Assembly (NCBI GenBank): GCA_900113385.1
Contig: FOPE01000006.1
Span: 1 to 64,000, forward strand
Direction of reading: 5' to 3'
Source of the DNA: Lachnospiraceae bacterium C7
GTDB lineage: Bacteria > Bacillota > Clostridia > Lachnospirales > Lachnospiraceae
DNA: 64,000 bases
The position numbers and the translations under genes were made by a program. The notes below the pieces were generated by a model. It did no database searches. It saw only the letters and a program-made list of their open reading frames with translations, and was not told where the DNA came from. Below are positions 8,848 to 17,377 of this stretch, piece after piece (within the stretch, counting starts at the first letter, position 1; each line of letters starts with the position of its first letter).

Positions 8848-9765
8848 TTGAGTAAACCCATTAATAATAAAGAAAAGGTAGAAAAGATGGTATTGCGAAT
8901 TTCGTTCATAGGAAGTGCAGTACTCTCTGTTTCAGAAATTGTTATGGCCATTATTTTAGGGTCATACACAGTGCTAATGGATGGAATTTTTGATACTGCT
9001 GAACTTGCAATGATGGGCCCGTTACTTATATTAGTACCACTTTTATACAAACCAGTTTCAGAAAAAAGACCCTATGGTTATGCACAAGTAGAGTCACTTT
9101 TTTTACTAATCAAATATGGAATACTGTTTACAATTACAGTTGCAATGATTAGCACAAATATACATATTATTTATCAAGGCGGACATAAAGTTAGTGCCTC
9201 GAATATCGCAGGATATGAAATATTCCTTGGAATAGGTAGCATAATAATGTATGTTTGGCTTAAATTTTTAAGCGAAAAGTATGCATCACCTACTATAAAA
9301 TCAGAAATTTATATGTGGAAAACAGATATAGTTGGAAGTATTGGTATTTCGGTTACCTTTTTATTTCAAGCTATATTCGGAGAAACTTACCTTAAATTTT
9401 TAAGCTCGTATATAGACTCAATAGTTGCTATAACTTTATCAGTGTTTTTACTAAAAGAGCCAGTAGTAGTAATGCTGCGTGGCTTTAAAAAACTTGTGCT
9501 TTTTGCACCACCAAAAGAAACTATGGATAGAATAAGAAGTGTGGTAGATAAATCCTTAGAAGAGTATCCCTACGAAATCGCCTTTTTAGATGTTATTCAA
9601 ACAGGACGAAAAACATGGATAGAAGTTTACTTACAGGTAAAAGGTGACAATAAAGTTATAAATTTAGAGCAGTGGGGAGAAATTAGGACAAATATAAAAT
9701 CAAAATTAAAGTATGACTTTGATCAGTTATATGTAGAACTGATTCCAGATATACCAGAAAAATAG
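8848..9765 (+). CDS. Cation diffusion facilitator family transporter
   Basis: A 305-residue membrane protein with six probable transmembrane helices and a cytoplasmic C-terminal domain (from about residue 215), as in proton-coupled divalent metal exporters. Metal-site residues appear as MDGIFDTAE in helix 2 (a DxxxD pair) and KTDIVGS in helix 5. The helix 5 motif lacks the usual histidine, so the metal cannot be predicted. The start is TTG at 8848, set by AGGAGG at 8837-8842. It has its own promoter and is followed by pepF after a 46-bp gap. Confidence 0.85.
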   Translation: MSKPINNKEKVEKMVLRISFIGSAVLSVSEIVMAIILGSYTVLMDGIFDTAELAMMGPLLILVPLLYKPVSEKRPYGYAQVESLFLLIKYGILFTITVAMISTNIHIIYQGGHKVSASNIAGYEIFLGIGSIIMYVWLKFLSEKYASPTIKSEIYMWKTDIVGSIGISVTFLFQAIFGETYLKFLSSYIDSIVAITLSVFLLKEPVVVMLRGFKKLVLFAPPKETMDRIRSVVDKSLEEYPYEIAFLDVIQTGRKTWIEVYLQVKGDNKVINLEQWGEIRTNIKSKLKYDFDQLYVELIPDIPEK

Positions 9766-9811
9766 CGTATCTCAGACAATAAGAAGGGCAAAAAAATTGG
9801 AGGAAAATTAA

Positions 9812-11611
9812 ATGGGAAAAAAATTACTAAAAAGAGATGAAATAGAAGAAAAGTATAAATGGAAACTAGAAGATATGTATGAAAGTGATGAATTATGGAA
9901 TGAAGAATTCGATAAAGCCATGAAACTTTCAGGAGAGTTAAAAGAATTTGCAGGAAAATTAGGAGAAAGTCCTAAGACACTTCTTGATTTCTTTAAGAAA
10001 AGTGATGAATTAGACTATTATGTGAGTAGAGTATATGTTTATGCAAACCAAAGATATCACCAAGATACTGCAGTAGCAAAATACCAAGGATTTTCGGCAA
10101 AAGCAGATACACTATTAGTAGCAGCTAGTGGTGCAACATCCTTTGTTAATCCAGAAATTTTAAGCTTAGATGAAAGTTTAATCAAAGATTTTTATGAAAA
10201 AGAACCAGAACTTATAAAATATAAACGTCTTATTGATGAAATTAATAGAAGTAAGTCCCATGTTTTAACAAAAGATAATGAAGCAATTTTAGCCCAAGCA
10301 GGAGAAATTGCAATGGGACCAGATAATATTTTCCATATGTTTAATGATGCAGATATAAAATTTCCAACTATAAAAGATCAAAATGGTAAAGATGTTACTA
10401 TTAGTCATGGAAACTATATTCATTATATGAAAAATCAAGATAGAAGAGTTCGAGAAGATGCATTTAAGGCAATGTATAATACATACAAAAAATTTGGTAA
10501 TACAGTTGCAGCAATTTTTATTAGCAATTTAAAACAAGAAAACTTCTTTTCAAAAGTTAGAAAGTATTCAAGTTCAAGAGCAATGGAATTAGACCATAGC
10601 AATGTCCCAGAAAGTGTATACGATAATTTAATAGAAACCGTACATAAACATTTACCAGCCATGTACGATTATATGAAGAATAGAAAAGAGACTTTAGGCG
10701 TTGATAAACTTCATATGTATGATATTTATGTACCTCTTGTAGGTGGTGTTGATAAAGAGTATTCATTTGAAGAAGCAAAAGAAATTGTGTCAAAAGCTTT
10801 AAAACCAATGGGAGAAAAATATGTATCTATTTTAACGGAAGGAATGGATAGTCGCTGGATAGATGTTTTTGAAAATGAAAACAAAAGAAGCGGTGCTTAT
10901 TCATGGGGATCTTATGGAACACATCCATATGTTCTTTTAAACTTCCAGGGTAATCTAAATGATGTATTTACATTAGCACATGAAATGGGACATTCAATGC
11001 ATACATATTTTTCAAATAGTACCCAACCTATTACTTACGCAGGATATAAGATTTTTGTGGCAGAGGTAGCATCAACATGTAACGAAGCGCTTTTAATGCA
11101 TTATTTATTAGAAAATACTGACGATAAAAAAGTTAGAAAATATTTATTAAATCATCAATTAGAAGAATTTAGAACTACATTATTTAGACAAACTATGTTT
11201 GCAGAGTTTGAACAAATTGTACATAAAAAAGTGCAAAATGGAGAAACATTAACACAAGAAGAATTAAATAAAATATATCATGATTTGAATGTACTCTATT
11301 ATGGAGACGATGTAGTAATTGATGAAGAAATAGATTATGAATGGATGAGAATTCCTCATTTTTATACACCATTTTATGTATATCAATATGCAACAGGATA
11401 TTCTGCAGCAACAGCTTTTTCTAAATTAATATTAGAAGGAGGCCAAGAGGCAGCAGACAGATATATTAATGAGTTCTTATGCGGTGGTTCATCAAAGAGC
11501 CCAATAGAACTTTTAAAAGGTGCAGGTGTGGATATGAGTAGTCCAGTTCCAGTAGACGAAGCATTGAATGCTTTCGAAGAGTATTTAAAAGAGTACATTG
11601 CAATTGACTAA
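9812..11611 (+). CDS. pepF: Oligoendopeptidase F (M3B metallopeptidase)
   Basis: A cytoplasmic zinc peptidase cleaving short oligopeptides. The HEMGH zinc motif lies near residue 388 (LAHEMGHSMHTYFS), with the downstream glutamate in AEVASTCNEALLM. The N-terminal helical domain and the YQYATGYSAATAFSKLIL segment near the C-terminus are characteristic. The 599-residue length is typical. GGAGG precedes the ATG. No terminator is seen before luxS, so the two may be partly co-transcribed. Confidence 0.96.
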   Translation: MGKKLLKRDEIEEKYKWKLEDMYESDELWNEEFDKAMKLSGELKEFAGKLGESPKTLLDFFKKSDELDYYVSRVYVYANQRYHQDTAVAKYQGFSAKADTLLVAASGATSFVNPEILSLDESLIKDFYEKEPELIKYKRLIDEINRSKSHVLTKDNEAILAQAGEIAMGPDNIFHMFNDADIKFPTIKDQNGKDVTISHGNYIHYMKNQDRRVREDAFKAMYNTYKKFGNTVAAIFISNLKQENFFSKVRKYSSSRAMELDHSNVPESVYDNLIETVHKHLPAMYDYMKNRKETLGVDKLHMYDIYVPLVGGVDKEYSFEEAKEIVSKALKPMGEKYVSILTEGMDSRWIDVFENENKRSGAYSWGSYGTHPYVLLNFQGNLNDVFTLAHEMGHSMHTYFSNSTQPITYAGYKIFVAEVASTCNEALLMHYLLENTDDKKVRKYLLNHQLEEFRTTLFRQTMFAEFEQIVHKKVQNGETLTQEELNKIYHDLNVLYYGDDVVIDEEIDYEWMRIPHFYTPFYVYQYATGYSAATAFSKLILEGGQEAADRYINEFLCGGSSKSPIELLKGAGVDMSSPVPVDEALNAFEEYLKEYIAID

Positions 11612-11658
11612 TATGTAATGATATAATTAGAAAAGTTGAAATTTGGAGGTGCCTTTTA

Positions 11659-12126
11659 ATGGATAGAATAAAAAGTTTTACAATTGATCATGACGTTTTA
11701 GTACCAGGCTTTTATATTTCAAGAGTCGATGGCGACATTATTACATATGATCTTAGAACAAGAAAACCTAACGCCGGAGATTATATGAGCAATGCAAATA
11801 TGCACTCAGTTGAGCATATGTTTGCTACATATGTAAGAAATTCATCGATCGGCGAACATGTAGTATATTTTGGACCAATGGGTTGCCAGACAGGCTTCTA
11901 CCTTGTAGTACAAAAGGAAACTCCACAGAAGGTTTTTGAAATTACAAAAGAAGTATTACAACAAATCGTAGATCATGAGGGACCAGTTTTTGGTGCATCA
12001 GCTATAGAATGTGGTCACTATGAAAATTTAGATTTGAAAATTGCTCAAGATGAATGTACAACATATTTAGATGTATTAAATAAGCAGACAAATATGGAAT
12101 TTAAATACCCTACTAAGGAGGACTAA
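11659..12126 (+). CDS. luxS: S-ribosylhomocysteine lyase (AI-2 synthase)
   Basis: Splits S-ribosylhomocysteine into homocysteine and DPD, the precursor of the AI-2 signal. The metal site is visible as HSVEHMFATYVRN and the distal cysteine in AIECGHYENLDL; FGPMGCQTGFYL gives the catalytic cysteine. The 155-residue length is normal. TTGGAGGTG precedes the ATG. It ends 3 bases before mtnN, which produces its substrate, so the pair forms one unit for detoxifying S-adenosylhomocysteine. Confidence 0.97.
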   Translation: MDRIKSFTIDHDVLVPGFYISRVDGDIITYDLRTRKPNAGDYMSNANMHSVEHMFATYVRNSSIGEHVVYFGPMGCQTGFYLVVQKETPQKVFEITKEVLQQIVDHEGPVFGASAIECGHYENLDLKIAQDECTTYLDVLNKQTNMEFKYPTKED

Positions 12127-12129
12127 ATC

Positions 12130-12825
12130 ATGAAAATTGGCGTAATTGGCGCAATGCAAATTGAAGTAGACAATCTTAAAAAAGCCATGACAGTAGAGAA
12201 AACAGAAGAAGTAAGTTCAGTTAGCTTTACAGTAGGTAAACTTGGCGATGTTGACGTTGTTGCAGCAGTTTGCGGAGTAGGTAAAGTTTTTGCAGCTATT
12301 TGTGCAGAAACAATGATTTTAAAATATGATGTTGATATGGTTATTAATATCGGAGTAGCAGGAAGTCTTACAGATAAATTAAAAGTATTTGATGTAGCTG
12401 TTGCAAAACAAGTAGTTCAGCATGACATGGATACATCACCACTTGGAGATCCAATTGGACTATTATCTGGTATTAATAAAATTTATCTTCCAACAGATGA
12501 AAATATAAGAAACATTTTAGTAGAATGTTTAAAAGAGAAAAAATTAAATTATTTAGAAGGAACTATTGCAACAGGTGATCAGTTCGTTCACGATGATGCT
12601 AAAAAACAGTGGATTTGTGAAAACTTTGATGCAATAGCAGCAGAGATGGAAGGTGGAAGCATCGGACATGTTTGCTATGTCAATAAAGTGCCATTTGTTA
12701 TTCTTCGCACTATTTCAGATAGTGAAGGTGGAGTAATGGATTATCAGACATTTGCAGAAAAAGCAGCTCAGGTTGGAATAGACATAGTAACTTCATTTAT
12801 TAATAAAGTTGGAGCAGATTGCTAA
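12130..12825 (+). CDS. mtnN: 5'-methylthioadenosine / S-adenosylhomocysteine nucleosidase
   Basis: Removes adenine from methylthioadenosine and S-adenosylhomocysteine; the latter gives the LuxS substrate. Visible blocks are GVIGAMQIEV at the N-terminus, GVAGSL, ATGDQFVHD, the EMEGGSIGHVCY substrate-binding segment and RTISDSEGG with the catalytic Asp. The length (231) matches the family. Its ribosome site (AAGGAGG) overlaps the last codons of luxS, indicating coupled translation. Confidence 0.97.
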   Translation: MKIGVIGAMQIEVDNLKKAMTVEKTEEVSSVSFTVGKLGDVDVVAAVCGVGKVFAAICAETMILKYDVDMVINIGVAGSLTDKLKVFDVAVAKQVVQHDMDTSPLGDPIGLLSGINKIYLPTDENIRNILVECLKEKKLNYLEGTIATGDQFVHDDAKKQWICENFDAIAAEMEGGSIGHVCYVNKVPFVILRTISDSEGGVMDYQTFAEKAAQVGIDIVTSFINKVGADC

Positions 12826-12829
12826 TAAA

Positions 12830-12858
12830 TTGTTTGAAAAAAACCGATATGTTATAAT
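12830..12858 (+). promoter_or_regulatory. Promoter of the 44-residue membrane peptide
   Basis: TTGTTT (12830-12835), 17 bp, TATAAT (12853-12858), directly after mtnN. Confidence 0.6.
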
Positions 12859-12899
12859 GATTGAAAGACTAATAGAGTGAACAGAGAAGGAGATCATAT

Positions 12900-13034
12900 A
12901 TGAGCGATGCAGGTATGTTAATTTTTTTAACAGCAGTAGTATTTTTAGTAATCATCGTAGCAGTTATCGCAGTTGTAGCTTCAGTTACAACTTCTGTAGC
13001 AGCTATTGTTGAGGAAGAAGAAGGAGAAGAATAA
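12900..13034 (+). CDS. Small single-pass membrane protein, 44 residues
   Basis: An ATG at 12900 with GAAGGAG at 12885-12891 opens a 44-residue frame ending in TAA. Residues 7-36 are continuously hydrophobic, rich in Val, Ala and Ile (LTAVVFLVIIVAVIAVVA), and the last eight are EEEEGEE-like. This gives one membrane helix with a short acidic tail. It has its own promoter and terminator, which supports a real gene. No family is recognised. Confidence 0.7.
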   Translation: MSDAGMLIFLTAVVFLVIIVAVIAVVASVTTSVAAIVEEEEGEE

Positions 13035-13040
13035 TCCGTC

Positions 13041-13076
13041 AAAAAGGAATTTGTTTTATAAACAGATTCCTTTTTT
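13041..13076 (+). terminator. Terminator after the 44-residue gene
   Basis: AAAAAGGAAT...TGTTT pairs with AAACA...ATTCCTTTTTT. Confidence 0.85.
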
Positions 13077-13152
13077 GATATATAGGTTTATTAGTAGACA
13101 GTTAAAATAACAAAAGTTTTATAAACAGATTTAGGAATAGCGGGGGGAAATT

Positions 13153-16100
13153 ATGATATCTAAATTTAGTGTAAAAAAGCCATATACGGTGTTAGTATGT
13201 GTGCTTTTAGTAATCGTTTTAGGGGTGGTATCTATTTCTAAGATGACAATAGATTTGCTACCTAATATGAGTTTTCCATATGTAATAGTAGTTACAACAT
13301 CAGTAGGATCAAGTCCGGAAGAAGTAGAAAGCAATGTAACTGCGCCTATAGAAGCATCAATGGCTACAACTTCAAATATAAAAAATATTACTTCTTCGTC
13401 TAATAATAGTTATTCAATGGTAATGTTAGAATATGAACAATCTACAAATATGGATTCTACCATAATAGAAATTCAGCAAAAGATAGAACAATTAAAAAGT
13501 GGTTGGGATGATAAAGTTTCATCTCCGATTATAATGCAAATTAATCCAAATATGCTTCCAATTATGACGGCAGCAGTAGATGTAAAAAATTTAAATGCAA
13601 ACGAACTTTCAGAGTATATAGACAACGAAATCAGTCCAAACATAGAAAGTATAGAAGGTGTTGCGTCAGTATCAACAGCAGGTAAATTAGAACAAAAAGT
13701 CAATGTAACTTTGAAACAAGAAAAAGTAGATGAGTTAAATGCAAAAATAAAAGAAGGTATTTCAGCTAAATTTTCTGATGCAAAAAATCAAATGGATTCA
13801 GCATCTAGCCAGATTGAAAATGGAAAGAAACAGATGCAAAATGGAAAAGATACGTTATCAAATACCATAAATGAAACATTGAAACAAAGAGATGAATCAT
13901 ACGAAAAAATTGCAGACATAACAGAGCAGTTAAAAAAACTTGTAGAACAAAAAACCTCATTAATGAAGGTACAAGGTGCAATAGTGGGATATATGTCATC
14001 AGCATCTTACCAAAATTTGCAAAAAAAATTAGAAAGTCTTGCATCACTTACATCAGCTGAGAAAATAACAAATAATGATGCAAGTATAGAAAGTCAGATA
14101 GCAGAACTTCGTAAACAGATAGAAGATGAAAATAGTCAAATAAGACAACAATTTGAATCTCTTAAAAGTATAGGATTAGAAGTAAATGATTATAATGATT
14201 TGATACAAGTTGCAGGAGTTGTTTCAGAAGATCTTGCTACAATTAATACTCAGATAACAACACTTACAACTGCACTTACAGAACTTTCAGCAGGAAATAT
14301 AGCAACATCAGCTATTATAGATACACTTAATTCAAATGCCGCAATCGCTTCGATGGAAATGGCTACAAATTCTGCAACTTTGCAAAGCGCAGCAGATAAA
14401 TTAACAAATTCAAAAAAAGAGATAGAAACAGCAGAAAATTCTGCTATTTCACAGGCAGATTTAAACCAAGTATTATCAGTAGATACTTTAAGTCAAATTT
14501 TAGTGGCTCAAAACTTTGATATGCCAGCAGGATATGTTACAGAAAATAATACAAAATATCTAGTACACGTAGGAAAAAAAGTTAAAGATGTAAAAGCTTT
14601 GAGAAAATTACCTCTAATAGATGTAAAAATGGATAATGTTTCAATGATTAGATTAGAGGATGTAGCAGATATAAAAATGGCGGATAATTCAGATCAAACT
14701 TATGCAAAAGTTAATAATAAACCAGCTATTATGCTTTCAATGGAAAAACAAACTGGTTATTCTACAGGAGACGTTACAAAAAGCTTAAAGGAAAAATTTA
14801 AAAATCTAGAAAAAGACAATAAAAATTTAAAATTTTCAATTTTGATGGATCAAGGAGTTTACATAGATATTATAGTAAAAAGTGTATTGCAAAATATGAT
14901 ATTTGGTGCAATACTTGCAATTTTTATTTTAATGGTTTTTTTACGAGATTATAAAACAACAATAATAATAGGCTGTTCTATTCCATTGTCAGTAATTTTT
15001 GCAGTAGTTTTAATGTATTTTATGGGAATAACATTGAATATAATTTCTATGTCAGGTCTTGCATTAGGAATAGGAATGCTTGTGGACAATTCAATTGTAG
15101 TAGTTGAAAATATTTTTAGAATGAAACAAGAAGGCGAAGAAATAAAGGCAGCATCTGTAGTAGGAACCAACCAAGTTGCTGGCGCAATTATTGCATCAAC
15201 TTTAACAACCGTAAGTGTATATGCTCCAATTGTATTTACAGAAGGAATAACAAGGCAATTGTTTGTTGATTTAGCATTAACAGTAGCATTTACGTTGGTG
15301 GCAAGTTTAGTAGTAGCACTGACAGTTGTTCCAGCTATGTCCTCCGTAATCCTAAAAAATTCAGGTGAAAAAGAAATTAAGTGGTTTACAAAGATAAAAG
15401 ATCAGTATGAAAATTTTTTAGGGCTTTGCCTAAATCACAAAGTAATAGTTTTAAGCGTAACGGTAGCTTTTTTGATAATAAGTGCCATTGCTTCATTGTC
15501 AAAAGGAATGACATTTATGGACATGGATATGGAAACAAATCAAATCTCAGTAACATTATCAAGTAAAGATGATGAAACATTGAAATTTGATGAATTAAAA
15601 AAATTATCAGATGAAGCAATTAAAAGGATAAGAAAAGTAAAGGGCGTAGAAACAGTTGGAGCTATGGCAGGGGGCAATTCGGGAATCTCTGTTCTTAATA
15701 CTGGTAGCAGTACTTCAGCAACGATGTACGTTCTTTTAGATGAAAAATCAGATGAATCTGTTAAAGAGGTATCAAAAAATATTGAAAAAGTTACAAAAGA
15801 CATGAAATGCAAGATAAAAGTAGAATCATCTTCAGTAGAAATGACAGCGGCAACTGGTGATGGAATTGCAGTTCAAATAAAAGGTAGAGATATTGATAAA
15901 TTGCAGAGCATTACTAAAAAGGTCTATAAATTAGTAAAAGAAACAGAAGGAACAATAGATGTTTCAGATGGATTAGATAATGAAATGGATGAGTTTGAGG
16001 TTACAGTTGATAAAGAAAAAGCAGCGGAACATAGTTATACAGTAGCTCAGGCATATCAATTAATTTATAATATTATGAAATCAGAAACCTCAGCAACAAC

Positions 16101-16935
16101 TATAGAAACAGATGTAAAAGATTATAAGGTATATCTTGCTTCAGAAAAACAAAATGATGTAACTTTAGATACAATTAAAAATTTAACATTTACATCAAAA
16201 GATATTTCAGGAGCAGAAAAACAAGTACCACTTAGTGATATTGCATCTTTTAAAAAGACAAAAACTTTAAGCTCAATTGCAAGAGATAGTCAAAGTAGAT
16301 ATTTAACAGTATCTGCTAAAATTGATGACAAACATAATGTAACATTAGTTGGAAACAAAATACAAAGCGAAATAGATAAACTAGATATACCTTCAGGTTA
16401 CAGTGTAAAAATGAGTGGTGAAGACGAAAATATAAAGGAATCTATGGGCCAATTAACCCAAATGTTAGTATTAGCAGTAATTTTTATTTACTTGATAATG
16501 GTAGCTCAATTTCAATCCTTAGTTTCACCATTTATCATTATGTTTACAATACCTCTAGCCTTTACAGGCGGATTTTTAGGTTTATTTATAACAGGAAAAA
16601 CTCTAAGTATTATAGCAATGATTGGTTTTATAATGTTAGCAGGATTAATAGTTAATAACGGAATTGTTTTAATTGATTATATTAATCAGTCAAGAGAAGA
16701 AGGGATGGAAAAAAGAGAAGCCATTATCTCGGCAGGACTTACAAGAATTAGACCAATTCTTATGACTGCTTTAACTACAATTTTGTCGATGATTACAATG
16801 GCTATAGGTGTAGGAGACGGTTCAGAACTTATGCAACCAATGGCAATAACAATTATTGGAGGTATGATTTATGGAACACTTTTAACACTTGTTGTAGAGC
16901 CATGTATATATGATATTGTTCATCATAAAGAGTAA
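13153..16935 (+). CDS. RND-superfamily transporter (AcrB/HAE1-like) with a long coiled-coil insert
   Basis: A 1260-residue membrane protein, larger than AcrB (~1050). Residues 1-35 are the first membrane helix (MISKFSVKKPYTVLVC), followed by porter-domain blocks such as LLPNMSFPYVIV and PMMTAAVD-like segments. The first membrane core is near 565-740 with GMLVDNSIVVVEN near residue 638; the second core near 1095-1258 carries GLIVNNGIVLIDYIN. Between about residues 195 and 440 a helical, Gln/Lys/Ser-rich stretch (IENGKKQMQNGKDTLSN) interrupts the porter region and accounts for the extra length. No membrane-fusion or TolC partner is nearby. Substrate unknown. GGGGGGAAA-type ribosome site before ATG 13153. 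Confidence 0.9.
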   Translation: MISKFSVKKPYTVLVCVLLVIVLGVVSISKMTIDLLPNMSFPYVIVVTTSVGSSPEEVESNVTAPIEASMATTSNIKNITSSSNNSYSMVMLEYEQSTNMDSTIIEIQQKIEQLKSGWDDKVSSPIIMQINPNMLPIMTAAVDVKNLNANELSEYIDNEISPNIESIEGVASVSTAGKLEQKVNVTLKQEKVDELNAKIKEGISAKFSDAKNQMDSASSQIENGKKQMQNGKDTLSNTINETLKQRDESYEKIADITEQLKKLVEQKTSLMKVQGAIVGYMSSASYQNLQKKLESLASLTSAEKITNNDASIESQIAELRKQIEDENSQIRQQFESLKSIGLEVNDYNDLIQVAGVVSEDLATINTQITTLTTALTELSAGNIATSAIIDTLNSNAAIASMEMATNSATLQSAADKLTNSKKEIETAENSAISQADLNQVLSVDTLSQILVAQNFDMPAGYVTENNTKYLVHVGKKVKDVKALRKLPLIDVKMDNVSMIRLEDVADIKMADNSDQTYAKVNNKPAIMLSMEKQTGYSTGDVTKSLKEKFKNLEKDNKNLKFSILMDQGVYIDIIVKSVLQNMIFGAILAIFILMVFLRDYKTTIIIGCSIPLSVIFAVVLMYFMGITLNIISMSGLALGIGMLVDNSIVVVENIFRMKQEGEEIKAASVVGTNQVAGAIIASTLTTVSVYAPIVFTEGITRQLFVDLALTVAFTLVASLVVALTVVPAMSSVILKNSGEKEIKWFTKIKDQYENFLGLCLNHKVIVLSVTVAFLIISAIASLSKGMTFMDMDMETNQISVTLSSKDDETLKFDELKKLSDEAIKRIRKVKGVETVGAMAGGNSGISVLNTGSSTSATMYVLLDEKSDESVKEVSKNIEKVTKDMKCKIKVESSSVEMTAATGDGIAVQIKGRDIDKLQSITKKVYKLVKETEGTIDVSDGLDNEMDEFEVTVDKEKAAEHSYTVAQAYQLIYNIMKSETSATTIETDVKDYKVYLASEKQNDVTLDTIKNLTFTSKDISGAEKQVPLSDIASFKKTKTLSSIARDSQSRYLTVSAKIDDKHNVTLVGNKIQSEIDKLDIPSGYSVKMSGEDENIKESMGQLTQMLVLAVIFIYLIMVAQFQSLVSPFIIMFTIPLAFTGGFLGLFITGKTLSIIAMIGFIMLAGLIVNNGIVLIDYINQSREEGMEKREAIISAGLTRIRPILMTALTTILSMITMAIGVGDGSELMQPMAITIIGGMIYGTLLTLVVEPCIYDIVHHKE

Positions 16936-16956
16936 AAAATAAGTACTAAAAAATAG

Positions 16957-16985
16957 TTGACAAAAATAGGTCCAAAAGGTAACAT
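16957..16985 (+). promoter_or_regulatory. valS T-box promoter
   Basis: TTGACA (16957-16962), 17 bp, TAACAT (16980-16985); transcription would start near 16992, just before stem I. Confidence 0.65.
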
Positions 16986-17021
16986 TTATAAGTAAATAAA
17001 TTATTATAGTTTTTAAAAGTT

Positions 17022-17337
17022 ATGACGAAGAGGAGTACATAAGTTGAAGCTTATTAGAGAGGACATTCATTGGTTGAAAGATGTCTAAGATATATACTTA
17101 TGGAAGGTAGCTTCTGAACTGGATTTTTGAAAGAATGGCTATATTTTTATTATATTAAATTTTAACTATATTAAATCTTAATATAATTTATTAAAGTTAA
17201 AGGTTAGCATTTTATTAGAGAATCTCGGATTAGTCCCCGTTAAAGGATAAGAGATGCATTTTTATTTTTAAGATGCAAAAAAGGTGGTACCGCGATAATT
17301 CGCCCTTTATGTGTAAAAGCATAGAGGGCTTTTTTTA
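17022..17337 (+). promoter_or_regulatory. T-box riboswitch of valS
   Basis: The T-box core AAGGTGGTACCGCG is at 17281-17294. TGGT would pair with an ACCA tRNA end, as expected for tRNA-Val. Stem I (AGTTGAAGC with GCTTC-AACT), an AG bulge and the apical GGTTG are visible. A GTA valine triplet at 17107-17109 sits where the specifier is expected. The terminator GCCCTTTATG/CATAGAGGGC plus seven T is at 17302-17337. Uncharged tRNA-Val should stabilise the antiterminator and allow valS expression. Confidence 0.93.
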
Positions 17338-17377
17338 TGCATACTAATAATATCAACAATATATAAGGAGAGAGAAA

